Source: CABZJG01 sp902512685 (GTDB taxonomy: Bacteria; Pseudomonadota; Alphaproteobacteria; Rhodobacterales; Rhodobacteraceae). From it: DNA of 64,000 nt. This document shows, piece after piece, positions 1-8,146 of this stretch. Position 1 is the first letter of the stretch, and each line of letters starts with the position of its first letter. The DNA lies in assembly GCA_051201605.1 (NCBI GenBank), contig CP179201.1:2852001-2916000 (forward strand), given 5' to 3'. The translations under genes were made by a program, and so were the position numbers. The notes under the pieces are model-generated. The model saw only the letters and a list, made by a program, of their open reading frames with translations, was not told where the DNA came from and made no database searches.

Positions 1-365
1 CCAACCATGTCAGCAACTTCTCGAACTTTAGCCTCGATTTCTGTTTTCGGGCGCTTTTGCAGCCTCAGAGCAAAGGAAATATTTTTTGCGACATCCATGT
101 GCGGATAAAGAGCATAGTCCTGAAATGCCATAGCCAGGTTTCGATCCTTTGGCTCTAGGGTACTGATCGGGCGGTCACCCATGTAGATTTCGCCTTCGGA
201 GACAGTTTCCAGTCCCGCAATCATTCGCAGCGTTGTCGATTTTCCACAACCTGATGGGCCGACCAAGACCGTAAATTCATTTTCTGCCATTGTGAGATCA
301 ATGCCATGCAGAACCTGAATTTCGCCATAGCGTTTGATCAGATTTTCCAACCGAATTTGCGGCAT
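1..365 (-). CDS. ABC transporter ATP-binding protein, MalK/UgpC type (partial, C-terminus outside window)
   Basis: The first 121 codons of a sugar-type ABC ATPase are visible, starting at the ATG at 365-363. Walker A (GPSGCGKST) lies at residues 36-44, and a Q-loop followed by the ALYPHM motif typical of the MalK/UgpC group follows near residue 85. The remainder, including signature motif, Walker B and the C-terminal regulatory domain, is off the left edge. The protein would energise a carbohydrate importer at the inner membrane. It is transcribed divergently from the GntR regulator at 491, and a 14-bp palindrome lies between them, so it probably belongs to the same regulon as the lactonase-aldolase-kinase genes. 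The substrate is not readable from this fragment. Confidence 0.9.
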   Translation of the reverse strand, partial: MPQIRLENLIKRYGEIQVLHGIDLTMAENEFTVLVGPSGCGKSTTLRMIAGLETVSEGEIYMGDRPISTLEPKDRNLAMAFQDYALYPHMDVAKNISFALRLQKRPKTEIEAKVREVADMV

Positions 366-395
366 ACGATTCCCCCAAACTGTCTGATAGCAGAA

Positions 396-409
396 TTTTG
401 TATACAAAA
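396..409. promoter_or_regulatory. Perfect 14-bp palindrome, probable GntR operator
   Basis: TTTTGTATACAAAA is a perfect inverted repeat between the divergent ABC ATPase and GntR genes. A right half-site (TATACAAAA) recurs at 421-429. The GTATAC core resembles operators of FadR/FCD-type GntR regulators, so autoregulation by the adjacent regulator is the simplest reading. A related site lies at 1201-1214. Confidence 0.7.
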
Positions 410-490
410 CAAAAAGTAAATATACAAAATTGACTTTTTGAAAAATTTCTATAAATTTAATGTGCAATTCATACCCAAAGGGCATAGGCA

Positions 491-1156
491 ATGGCTAGCG
501 AAAGCGCAAATCGTGAAAATTCCCAGAAAATGTCGACGGCCCAGCGAATCGAGCGGGCTCTTATAGAAGAGATCAGTGTCGGCGAACTTGCGCCGGGCGA
601 AAGGCTAGATGAAACCGGTTTGGCGTTGAGGTTCGGTGCGTCCCGCACCCCGGTTCGGGAAGCCTTGTCGCGCCTTACTGCACAAGGGGTTTTGGTTTCT
701 GGTGAAAAACGTGGGGTTTTTGTGTCACAATACACGCGCGAGGAACTTAGCCAGATATTCGAGGCCATGCATGAAATTGAGGCTGCCTGCGCAAGGATTG
801 CATCACAAAGGCTCAGCCTATTAGCGCGATCTGAAATTGAAACCGCTCAAGCAGATTGCGTTAAGGCTGCGGAAATAGGCGACAGAAACGCATACCTGCG
901 GGCGAATGAAGCTTTTCACCAAACAATTTACAGTGCCACTGGCAACCCCTATATCGCAGAGATAGCTTCAGAATTTCGACGTCGGACCGGCCCCTTCCGG
1001 GCAAAGAAATTTGCCACTCGTGAAGATCTAATTGAATCTGCCAAAAGCCATCGGGCCCTAATTGATGATATTTTTTCTGAGGATTCTGGAACAGCCTCTA
1101 AGGGCATGCGTGACCACATGACAGAAAGCTTTATCCAGGCACTGCAAGCAAATTAA
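491..1156 (+). CDS. GntR-family transcriptional regulator, FCD domain (FadR subfamily)
   Basis: This 221-residue protein has an N-terminal winged helix (about residues 15-80, with the SRTPVREALSRL recognition region characteristic of GntR proteins) and an all-helical FCD effector domain (about 90-215). FCD regulators usually sense carboxylates or sugar acids and act as dimeric repressors. It sits between the divergent ABC ATPase and the metallo-hydrolase gene, each with a matching palindrome in its promoter region, so it most likely controls both. The first ATG is used; a second ATG at 530 is possible because no strong ribosome-binding site marks either. The ligand is unknown. Confidence 0.88.
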   Translation: MASESANRENSQKMSTAQRIERALIEEISVGELAPGERLDETGLALRFGASRTPVREALSRLTAQGVLVSGEKRGVFVSQYTREELSQIFEAMHEIEAACARIASQRLSLLARSEIETAQADCVKAAEIGDRNAYLRANEAFHQTIYSATGNPYIAEIASEFRRRTGPFRAKKFATREDLIESAKSHRALIDDIFSEDSGTASKGMRDHMTESFIQALQAN

Positions 1157-1200
1157 CAAATTTTTTCGATTTTCTCTTGAAAATGGATGCAAATAAAAAT

Positions 1201-1214
1201 TTTTGTGTACATAA
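1201..1214. promoter_or_regulatory. Second GntR-type operator candidate
   Basis: TTTTGTGTACATAA matches the palindrome at 396-409 in 12 of 14 positions. It lies just upstream of the ribosome-binding site of the gene at 1241, where a repressor would block transcription of the lactonase-HAD-aldolase-kinase operon. Confidence 0.55.
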
Positions 1215-1240
1215 GCGATTCACTTGAGAATGGAGGTATC

Positions 1241-2176
1241 ATGGGCGTTCAAGAAACCAAAATTTACCCTATCAATACAGGATGGTTGGAAGCTGACCTT
1301 GGTACCTATATTTTTTGGAAGGGACCGGCAGGAAAAAAATACTGGAACCCAGTATATTGCCACTATGTTGACACGGGTGAGCATAAAATACTGATTGATA
1401 CGGGTCTTTGCGACGAAGAGCGCGCCAGTAAGTATCATCACAAGTCTGAAAAACGCGGTTGCCTAGAAGTTCACGACCACTTGGAGCAAAAACTCGGGGT
1501 TCATCCCGATGAGATTGACGCCATCGTTTTTACGCATTTGCATTGGGACCACGTGCAAAACATGAAACGGTTTAAAAACGCCCGTTATATTGCACCCAAG
1601 GGTGAGATTGAAATGGCATATAACCCGCTACCACTTTATTATCGCACCTACGAATGCGGTATTCTGGGTATTGAGCCTCCTTATGCGGGCTGTGTATTCG
1701 AAGCAGTTGAAGATGAATGCGAAGTTTTGCCGGGAATAACCATGTTTCATACCCCCGGACATTCTGTAGGCCATATGGCTGTCACCGTGTCCACGGCAAT
1801 GGGTGATATTGTGATTGCAGGCGATGCCATCTTTCTTGAACGGAACCTAGAGCCAAACCCGGCTGAAAAATGGCGGTATTGGGTTCCTGCCCGTTTCGTC
1901 AATTCCTATGAGGGATGGAAATCTGTTGAAGAAATTGATAAGCGGGCGGATTACGTTTTACCCTGCCATGACGAAGAGGCAAATGCACGTTCGAGTGTAT
2001 TTCCTTATGAAGGAATGCCTCTCCGCAATCGCCGTCAGGTGATCCCCGGGTTTCAGTTTTACTTTGGGGACATGGCAAATGGTTTAGCTGCTAAATCCTC
2101 ACCTGCCATGGGGGCCGAAGATGTTGAAGCTTATTTGGCTTCCTTGACGGATCCCAAGGATTTAGCCGAATACTAG
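1241..2176 (+). CDS. Metallo-beta-lactamase-fold hydrolase, N-acyl homoserine lactonase-like
   Basis: This 311-residue protein carries the HxHxDH zinc motif (HLHWDH, residues 99-104), then TPGH (H174), AGD (D195) and PCHD (H243): the full set of MBL-fold dinuclear metal ligands in canonical order. I start at 1241 because GGAGG at 1232-1236 is well spaced; an upstream in-frame ATG at 1187 would place the putative operator inside the gene. It belongs to the family containing AHL lactonases, but its place in a sugar operon (aldolase, kinase, HAD) suggests it opens a sugar lactone or related ester instead. It is the first gene of the operon and follows the GntR regulator. Confidence 0.85.
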   Translation: MGVQETKIYPINTGWLEADLGTYIFWKGPAGKKYWNPVYCHYVDTGEHKILIDTGLCDEERASKYHHKSEKRGCLEVHDHLEQKLGVHPDEIDAIVFTHLHWDHVQNMKRFKNARYIAPKGEIEMAYNPLPLYYRTYECGILGIEPPYAGCVFEAVEDECEVLPGITMFHTPGHSVGHMAVTVSTAMGDIVIAGDAIFLERNLEPNPAEKWRYWVPARFVNSYEGWKSVEEIDKRADYVLPCHDEEANARSSVFPYEGMPLRNRRQVIPGFQFYFGDMANGLAAKSSPAMGAEDVEAYLASLTDPKDLAEY

Positions 2177-2179
2177 GTT

Positions 2180-3013
2180 ATGAGCCAGCAAATCGACACC
2201 CTTGCAGAAATAGCGGCAAACTATGATGCCATTGTCTTAGACCAATGGGGGGTTCTTCACGATGGCAGCGCGCCATATGATCAGGCAGTGAATGCACTTA
2301 ATGGGTTGCATGCAAGCGGCGTCAGGCTCGCTGTTCTATCCAATTCAGGCAAACGCTCGGCCCTCAATGCGCTGCGGATTGAAGATATGGGGTTTCCACC
2401 GGATATTTTTAGCGATGTAATGACTAGTGGTGAGGCACTTTGGCAAGATATTGCAAAGGGGTTTATATCTGCCCGAAGCTTCTATGCTATTGAGCGGTCT
2501 GCCGGGGATGCTAAGGCATGGGCTGTTGGTCTTGATATTGAATTTTGCGGCCTCAGTGATGCAGAGGCGGTTCTTCTAATGGGGTTGCCCGATTACAGCT
2601 TGTTAGAAACTTGGAGACCTTTACTTTTCGATATGCTTGAGCGCGGTTTGACGATTTACTGTTCAAATCCGGATCGTCAATCACCGCGCAGCGACGGACT
2701 AGTCGTATCGCCTGGTGCCGTGGGCTTTGCATACGCTGATTTAGGCGGCAGCGTTCGATTTTATGGCAAACCCCACCGGCCAGTTTTCCAAGCATTGGAA
2801 AAGGCACTCGGATCTAATCAACTTTTGATGGTCGGGGATAGCCTTGAACATGATATAGCGGGGGCCCAAGATAGTGGTTGGGACAGTGTTCTGGTCCTTG
2901 GTGGTCTTTACGCTGCTGATTTTGCGCGGGGAAATCATGAACAGAATCTGGCGCGATTGGTGGCTGAGAAAGGGTGCAATTCCCCAACATATACAATTGA
3001 GGCTTTGCAATGA
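2180..3013 (+). CDS. HAD-superfamily class IIA hydrolase (NagD-like, TIGR01459 type)
   Basis: This 277-residue protein begins with the nucleophile motif DQWGVLHDG (D21), the family-specific variant in which the usual second aspartate is replaced by tryptophan. The C-terminal motif VGDSLEHDIAGAQ supplies the magnesium-binding aspartates. Class IIA HADs such as NagD dephosphorylate nucleotides or sugar phosphates. It starts 4 bases after the lactonase stop and its TGA overlaps the ATG of the aldolase gene (ATGA), so the genes are translationally coupled. In this context it may remove phosphate from a sugar-phosphate intermediate, which is inference. Confidence 0.88.
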   Translation: MSQQIDTLAEIAANYDAIVLDQWGVLHDGSAPYDQAVNALNGLHASGVRLAVLSNSGKRSALNALRIEDMGFPPDIFSDVMTSGEALWQDIAKGFISARSFYAIERSAGDAKAWAVGLDIEFCGLSDAEAVLLMGLPDYSLLETWRPLLFDMLERGLTIYCSNPDRQSPRSDGLVVSPGAVGFAYADLGGSVRFYGKPHRPVFQALEKALGSNQLLMVGDSLEHDIAGAQDSGWDSVLVLGGLYAADFARGNHEQNLARLVAEKGCNSPTYTIEALQ

Positions 3014-3984
3014 ATTATATACGGCCAGACCTTTTAACGCCTGAGTTTCGCAAGCTTTCTGCGCGGCTTGGAAGCGATCGTCTTCAAGTACAAGGACCAG
3101 GGAGAAATACCTCCATCAAAGGATCGGATGTGATGTGGATCAAGGCATCAGGGACTGAGTTGGCCAATGCCTTAACCCAAGATATTTTTGTCGCAGTTGA
3201 TCGCCGCGCCGCAACAAAAGAAGCCCGCAAAGAAGCCGGCGATGGAAGCTGCCAAGCAACAGTGATCGATCCGTCTGTAAAGCTGCGCCTTTCTATTGAG
3301 ACAACATTTCATGCCGCTCTAGATCATGCGGTTGTTGCGCACACCCATTCCATAGCAACAATTGCGCATGTCATCAGTCCAGAAGGTCGAGAGGCTGCTA
3401 AAAAGAAACTGGCAGGACTTCCATTTGTTCTTGTGCCCTACGCCAAACCTGGCCTGCCGCTGACGCAAGAAATTCTTGCTCGGGTTACCCCCGCTACTCA
3501 GGTCATCTTGCTTCAAAATCATGGGTTGATATGTGTTGGCGCGACTGTTGCGGAAGTCTCATATCTTCTCGAAGAGGTGGAACAAAGGCTTGCTTTAAAA
3601 CCTGCTGTGCAAAATTACAAACTTCCGCCAGAAATCGCAGAAGAGGGATTTGAATGGGCAGGTGAGGGCTGGATTGCTCAAGAGATTAAAGCAAGCAAAC
3701 GTGCCATCGGCGGCAGTTATTATCCCGATCACACTGTTTTTCTAGGGCCTGCTTTGCCCACAAAGAAGACTGAAAACTGGCCTGCCTTTCTACAAGCTGG
3801 AACTGGCATTATGCTGCGCAACGAAGCAAGTACCAGTCAGTGAGCCATGTTAAGATGCCTTTCAGATGTCCTATCGCGGGTTCCCGAAAATTGGCAAATT
3901 GATCCGATTGGGCCAGCGGCAGAAGCTGAACTATTGAATTGGGATGCAGAAAAATACCGTCAGGCCATGGACGCGCGCGCGTGA
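3010..3984 (+). pseudogene. Class II aldolase/adducin-family protein, interrupted by an in-frame TGA
   Basis: The reading frame from 3010 encodes a class II (zinc-dependent) aldolase: N-terminal glycine-rich GPGRNTSIKG, the metal motif HTHS at about residue 113, and QNHGL later. Translation stops at TGA 3841-3843 (277 residues), but the same frame continues without another stop for 46 codons (from GCC, then ATG at 3847) to TGA 3982-3984. That distal stop forms a GTGA overlap with the kinase start at 3981, exactly the spacing expected of an intact upstream gene. I therefore read this as one ancestral ORF with a nonsense mutation near its C-terminus. The truncated product may keep activity because the metal ligands precede the stop. 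A sequencing error at 3841 would give the same picture. Confidence 0.75.
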
Positions 3985-5288
3985 CGCTCGCGCTTGGAAT
4001 AGATATTGGGACGTCTGGTATCCGCACGGCTGTGCTGGATGAAAGTGGGACGCTGGTATCGAGCATGCGCGAAGATCATGTACCACAAGATATTGATAGA
4101 ATTGATGCAGACCTTTGGTGGCAAGCTGTCAAATCATGTCTTAAATCTCAAGTTAACGCATTGAAAGGCACGGATCACCATCCCTCCTGTATCACGCGGA
4201 TTGCAGTGGATGGGACGTCCGGATCAATGGTTCTAACAGATGCCCAACTTCAGCCGATCAGCCGCGCGCTTATGTACAATTCAAAAGGGTTCGATTTAGA
4301 AGCAAAATTAATTGCCAAATATGCGCCAAAACATCACATTACCCAAGGTGCAAACTCGGCACTGGCACGCGCAATGCGACTGGCGTCGGAAACAGAGATA
4401 AAAGCCGATCATCTTTTGCATCAGGCTGACTTTATTGCTGCAAAACTAACCTGTCAGGCGGGTTTGTCTGATCACAATAATAGTCTTAAAACTGGATACG
4501 ATCCAGAAGCAGGATGTTGGCCAGACTGGATTGAGGCCGTAATCGATCCTAAAATCATGCCCAAGGTTTTTGCGGTAGGAACGCCCATCAAAAACCTAGA
4601 TCAAGGGGTAGCCAAGGAAATTGGCCTGACCGCAAATACACTTGTTTGTGCTGGCACAACTGACAGCATCGCTGCATTTCTGGCCGCAGCGCCTTTGGAA
4701 ATGGGGATTTCTGTGACATCGCTTGGCTCAACACTGGCGGTTAAAATGCTTAGCCCCTATAGAATAGATGATCACGAAATTGGACTTTATTCGCATAAGA
4801 TTGGTGACGCGTGGCTGGTAGGCGGTGCATCCAATACGGGTGGTGCGGTGCTTTTAGAACACTTCACACCAGAACAAATGATCCAATTGAGTGCTCAGAT
4901 TGATCCCAGCATACCCACAGGTCTTGATTATTATCCGCTCGTGCAGCCAGGAGAGCGATTTCCGATCAACGATCCTGATTTAGAGCCGCGCATTGCGCCG
5001 CGTCCCGGCAACGATGCTATATTCCTGCAAGCTTTGTTGGAAGGTATCGCAAAAATTGAAGCGAAATGTTACCGTGAAGTTGAAGCTCGCACTGGTGTTT
5101 ACCCAAAAATGATTTTCACTGCAGGCGGAGGAGCCCGCAATAATGTATGGAGCCAAATCCGTGCTCAGGCTTTAAGATGCGCGCCGCTTCGCGCAAAATA
5201 TTCCGAGGCGGCAATTGGCGCTGCAAAAGTATCGCGTATGGGTGCTGTAAGACAAACCGGCTCAAGCATCAGAAGCCTGGGGGCGTGA
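3981..5288 (+). CDS. FGGY-family carbohydrate kinase with IS-derived C-terminus
   Basis: The ATPase-type phosphate motif GIDIGTSG opens the protein, and a second glycine-rich motif (TAGGGARNNVW) lies in the C-terminal FGGY domain. The GTG at 3981 is chosen because it overlaps the upstream TGA as GTGA. Such kinases phosphorylate sugars or polyols (xylulose, ribulose, glycerol and relatives), here feeding the class II aldolase. The last 15 codons, from 5241, are not kinase sequence: they read through an IS6-family terminal repeat (see 5241-5356). The product of 435 residues therefore lacks the native end of its last domain, and activity is doubtful. Confidence 0.82.
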   Translation: MTLALGIDIGTSGIRTAVLDESGTLVSSMREDHVPQDIDRIDADLWWQAVKSCLKSQVNALKGTDHHPSCITRIAVDGTSGSMVLTDAQLQPISRALMYNSKGFDLEAKLIAKYAPKHHITQGANSALARAMRLASETEIKADHLLHQADFIAAKLTCQAGLSDHNNSLKTGYDPEAGCWPDWIEAVIDPKIMPKVFAVGTPIKNLDQGVAKEIGLTANTLVCAGTTDSIAAFLAAAPLEMGISVTSLGSTLAVKMLSPYRIDDHEIGLYSHKIGDAWLVGGASNTGGAVLLEHFTPEQMIQLSAQIDPSIPTGLDYYPLVQPGERFPINDPDLEPRIAPRPGNDAIFLQALLEGIAKIEAKCYREVEARTGVYPKMIFTAGGGARNNVWSQIRAQALRCAPLRAKYSEAAIGAAKVSRMGAVRQTGSSIRSLGA

Positions 5289-5356
5289 ATTCTATGAAAC
5301 GATAAGAGCGCGCCACCCAGTAACAGCAGCATCGCGGTTTAGTTTAAAGTTCATGC
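5241..5356. mobile_element. IS6-family left-end relic (copy A)
   Basis: Starting at 5241 the sequence GGTGCTGTAAGACAAACCGG matches the transposase-3' end of the 815-bp IS copies at 25720 and 30300. Similarity runs on through the region that encodes the transposase C-terminus (TTCTATGA..CGATAAGAG..CGCGGTTTAG) and fades near 5356. It truncates the FGGY kinase gene. Together with the opposite end at 6327-6343 it brackets the Sel1 gene. Confidence 0.8.
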
Positions 5357-5447
5357 GCTTGTATATTTCAGAATAGTGAAAAGCCTTGATGCGTATCAGC
5401 ATATTATTTAGCCTTGAGGACAGTAGCTTATAGATCAGAGTATTTTT

Positions 5448-6254
5448 ATGCGTACCATTTTGATGATTGTACTGTTTGTTGCCTTTGCTGTTCCTCTGTC
5501 AGCACAGGATTTTAATAGGGGCGTTGATGCTTATCGTTCGGGTAATTATACCACCGCCATGAACGAGTGGCGGCCTTTAGCCGAGCAAGGTAACATGGTC
5601 GCACAATACGCTCTTGGTGTGATGTACGATTTGGGAGAAGGTGTCGCTAAAGACGCCAAGCAAGCCATGAAGTGGTATAGTCTGGCTGCTGAAAAAGGGT
5701 ATGCATTAGCGCAATACAATCTGGGTATTATATACGAAATAGGCGAAGGTGTTTCCCAAGACCCCAAGCAAGCCATTAAATGGTACAGGCGCGCTGCTGA
5801 ACAAGATTATGCTTTGGCCCAATACGCTCTTGGTGTGATGTACGATTTGGGAGAAGGTGTCGCTAAAGACGCCAAGCAAGCCATTAAGTGGTACAGTCTG
5901 GCTGCTGAACAAGGGTATGCGTTAGCGCAATACGCTCTGGGTGAGATCTATGAAAGAGGCGCAGGCGTTACTCTGGAACCTAAAGAAGCTGTTAAGTGGT
6001 ACAGGCGCGCTGCTGAACAGGGTTACGCTTTAGCTCAATACGCTCTGGGTGTGATGTACGATAATGGCCTAGGCGCCCGTCAAGACAACGTCTTGGCTCA
6101 TATGTGGTACAATCTAAGCGCGGCTAATGGGAGTGACTTGGGTGGTAAAAACAGAGAAGTGGTGGTTAAAGAGATGACCCAAGAAGACATCTCCAAAGCT
6201 CAATCCATGGCGAGGAAGTGCATGGATAGCGATTACCAAGACTGTGGGCAGTGA
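5448..6254 (+). CDS. Secreted Sel1-like repeat protein
   Basis: This 268-residue protein has a signal peptide (hydrophobic residues 4-18, cleavage near LSAQ) followed by about six 36-residue Sel1/TPR-like repeats of the form A.YALG.MY..G.GV..D.KQA.KWY..AAEQG, then a short tail with two cysteines. Sel1 proteins are protein-interaction scaffolds in the periplasm or cell envelope. At DNA level repeats 2 and 4 are nearly identical (5599-5655 versus 5821-5877), so unequal exchange has recently homogenised the array. The gene is flanked by IS6-type ends at 5241 and 6343, an unusual setting described in the findings. No partner gene is evident. Confidence 0.85.
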   Translation: MRTILMIVLFVAFAVPLSAQDFNRGVDAYRSGNYTTAMNEWRPLAEQGNMVAQYALGVMYDLGEGVAKDAKQAMKWYSLAAEKGYALAQYNLGIIYEIGEGVSQDPKQAIKWYRRAAEQDYALAQYALGVMYDLGEGVAKDAKQAIKWYSLAAEQGYALAQYALGEIYERGAGVTLEPKEAVKWYRRAAEQGYALAQYALGVMYDNGLGARQDNVLAHMWYNLSAANGSDLGGKNREVVVKEMTQEDISKAQSMARKCMDSDYQDCGQ

Positions 6255-6326
6255 GGTGATACGGTAACCACACAGGGTTATGCATAGCTGGGTAGCTAAT
6301 TGCCAGACCTTCTAGAGGCAAGGAGG

Positions 6327-6343
6327 TTTATTCTGACAGTGCC
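6327..6343. repeat. IS6-family right terminal inverted repeat
   Basis: TTTATTCTGACAGTGCC is the right end of the local IS6-family element, in the same orientation as the ends at 26534 and 31114. There is no transposase between it and the left-end relic at 5241. Confidence 0.75.
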
Positions 6344-6371
6344 TCAGATAATGTTCCTGGAGCCTTTTTAG

Positions 6372-6382
6372 GGCACTGTCAG
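6372..6382. repeat. Isolated IS6-family end, opposite orientation
   Basis: GGCACTGTCAG matches the first 11 bases of the transposase-5' end of the IS6 copies (compare 16541), pointing the other way from 6327-6343. Only this short core is preserved. Confidence 0.5.
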
Positions 6383-6460
6383 GAAGCACATTAAATTGAA
6401 AAGACATTGTTTCCTTCCCTCATTTAGTACAAATTCTATGAATAACTTGAGGGTTTTGTT

Positions 6461-8020
6461 ATGAAATATATTTTTGCGCTTGCTCTATCCATGTTTGCCA
6501 CAACAGCAATTTCTGGAACTGTTGAAGAGGCACAGCGCATGTTGAATGTGTTAGGCTACAATGCTGGTCCCGTAGATGGCCTTTACGGAAAAAAAACAAA
6601 AGACGCTTTGAGTGATTTTTATGAAAGCCAGAATAAGCAGTTTGACAATAAATTGGATCAAAATGAACTTACAGATTTGGAAAATGCATCAAAAGTTTAT
6701 TTTTCATCTAAATTAAAACGCAAAAAATCCAAACATCTGCAACATGCCAACTATTCAAGGCATATAGCCACTCCATACCGTGACCTTAAAGTTTATGAAA
6801 ATTTTAGGCTGATTGATGACTTCAATTCATTTATGAAGTTTCACTATGATAATCTAAAAGGGAAAATGCCAGATCATCAGGGCGTATTTAATTATCGTGC
6901 ACAAAGCATAGATTTTGAATTCTGTGTCCCAGATTTCATAAGTACGACTTCAAATAATTCAAGCCGCTCAGGTGCGCATGAAATTCAAAATGTAACAGCG
7001 TACTGCGGCAATATGATTTCACAAAGGTTTTTAAATAATCCTAACAAAGGAATAGAGAACTACCGAAAAATACTTTTGGGCTGGCTCAAGAATGGTATCA
7101 TTGAAAATCCTAATGTATTTGGAAAAAAGCTGTCAAACTCATTAATGAACCAATGGCCATACGCTATTAGTAGTAATGTGCCCAATATTCTCACTCATTA
7201 TGCCCTTTACCATAAACTTTACGGGTTGGATCAATTCACCCATCAAAGTGTTATTCGCATGGGCGAAGCCTTTTTTGAGAGCTGGGATTATTATCCGTTG
7301 TTAACCAGAAATGGGACGTATTTTCGTAGAGTTTGTAATTTAAAAAGTAGCATAAAAGTAGTAGTCGGAACAAATGACCATTGTGGATCTTTCAACGCTC
7401 GAATGGCCACTGGCGGCATTTATTTTGGTCTAGAATTCAAAAACCAGATTGCCTTCGACACTGGCGTACGTCACCTAGAAGTCATGCTTGCAACCTTCAA
7501 TAAAGATGCAATTTATATGGCTCAAATGAACCGTGGAATTTGTGCGATAGGCTATATGAAGCAGTTTCCACCACATTTCGAATTAATACATCATGCATTT
7601 CAAAAAGCATTTGGAATTGATTTCATAAATACCAAAAACATCAATGGAATTACGCCTTCAGTGGCATACGCAAAATTGTGGGAAATAGCGCATGACCCAC
7701 TTCAAGTTGTTAAATATTGGAACGGGTTTGACCAAATGAATTGTACTAGTAATGGTAAAAATATGAATATGATGATTGCACAACTAAAAAAATATCCCAA
7801 TAGCTATCGTGATTTTTGGAATGGATTTAATTTGGAAGATTACGTCTTATCTTCTCCGACATTTGCACGTCAAAAATTTCCAAAAAAATGGAAAACGCTG
7901 CACAATTCAAAATTAAAAGATGGAAGTTATCAATCATGGACAGTTTCTGGAAACGACTTCATGGGAATCAATCCATACCTTCTTCAATTAGCACTGGGTA
8001 ACATTGAGATTAGGCGATAA
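6461..8020 (+). CDS. Secreted peptidoglycan-binding-domain protein with a large helical C-terminal domain
   Basis: This 519-residue protein has a signal peptide (to about residue 19, cleavage near AISG) and a PG_binding_1-type module at about 21-60 (EEAQRMLNVLGYNAGPVDGLYGKKT). The remaining 400 residues are rich in aromatic and asparagine residues and look like an alpha/alpha toroid; the stretch HCGSFNARMATGGIYFGL and later MNRGICAIGYMKQFPP distantly recall PL5 alginate-lyase-like proteins, but I cannot confirm the family. The gene is visibly more AT-rich than its surroundings and sits between IS6 ends (6372 and 8147), consistent with acquisition. Possible roles are cell-wall or polysaccharide processing in the periplasm. 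Confidence 0.6.
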   Translation: MKYIFALALSMFATTAISGTVEEAQRMLNVLGYNAGPVDGLYGKKTKDALSDFYESQNKQFDNKLDQNELTDLENASKVYFSSKLKRKKSKHLQHANYSRHIATPYRDLKVYENFRLIDDFNSFMKFHYDNLKGKMPDHQGVFNYRAQSIDFEFCVPDFISTTSNNSSRSGAHEIQNVTAYCGNMISQRFLNNPNKGIENYRKILLGWLKNGIIENPNVFGKKLSNSLMNQWPYAISSNVPNILTHYALYHKLYGLDQFTHQSVIRMGEAFFESWDYYPLLTRNGTYFRRVCNLKSSIKVVVGTNDHCGSFNARMATGGIYFGLEFKNQIAFDTGVRHLEVMLATFNKDAIYMAQMNRGICAIGYMKQFPPHFELIHHAFQKAFGIDFINTKNINGITPSVAYAKLWEIAHDPLQVVKYWNGFDQMNCTSNGKNMNMMIAQLKKYPNSYRDFWNGFNLEDYVLSSPTFARQKFPKKWKTLHNSKLKDGSYQSWTVSGNDFMGINPYLLQLALGNIEIRR

Positions 8021-8146
8021 CCCAATCTGTTAATTTCAAAAAACAGGCAAAAGCCCACCCTCGGCAAATCACCGGCTGAGGTTTAGTGGAAATTATCGCT
8101 GATCTAAGGGAAGATGTGCTGCATCAGTCGCAAAGCGCTCTTGTAG

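Noticed and set aside
1241..2176. Quorum-quenching AHL lactonase
   Set aside because: The MBL-fold motifs fit, but the gene belongs to a sugar operon with kinase, aldolase and HAD, and no LuxI/LuxR gene is nearby. I kept only the fold-level call.
5599..5877. Tandem DNA repeat as a separate element
   Set aside because: The 108/216-base periodicity is explained by the 36-residue Sel1 repeats of the protein.
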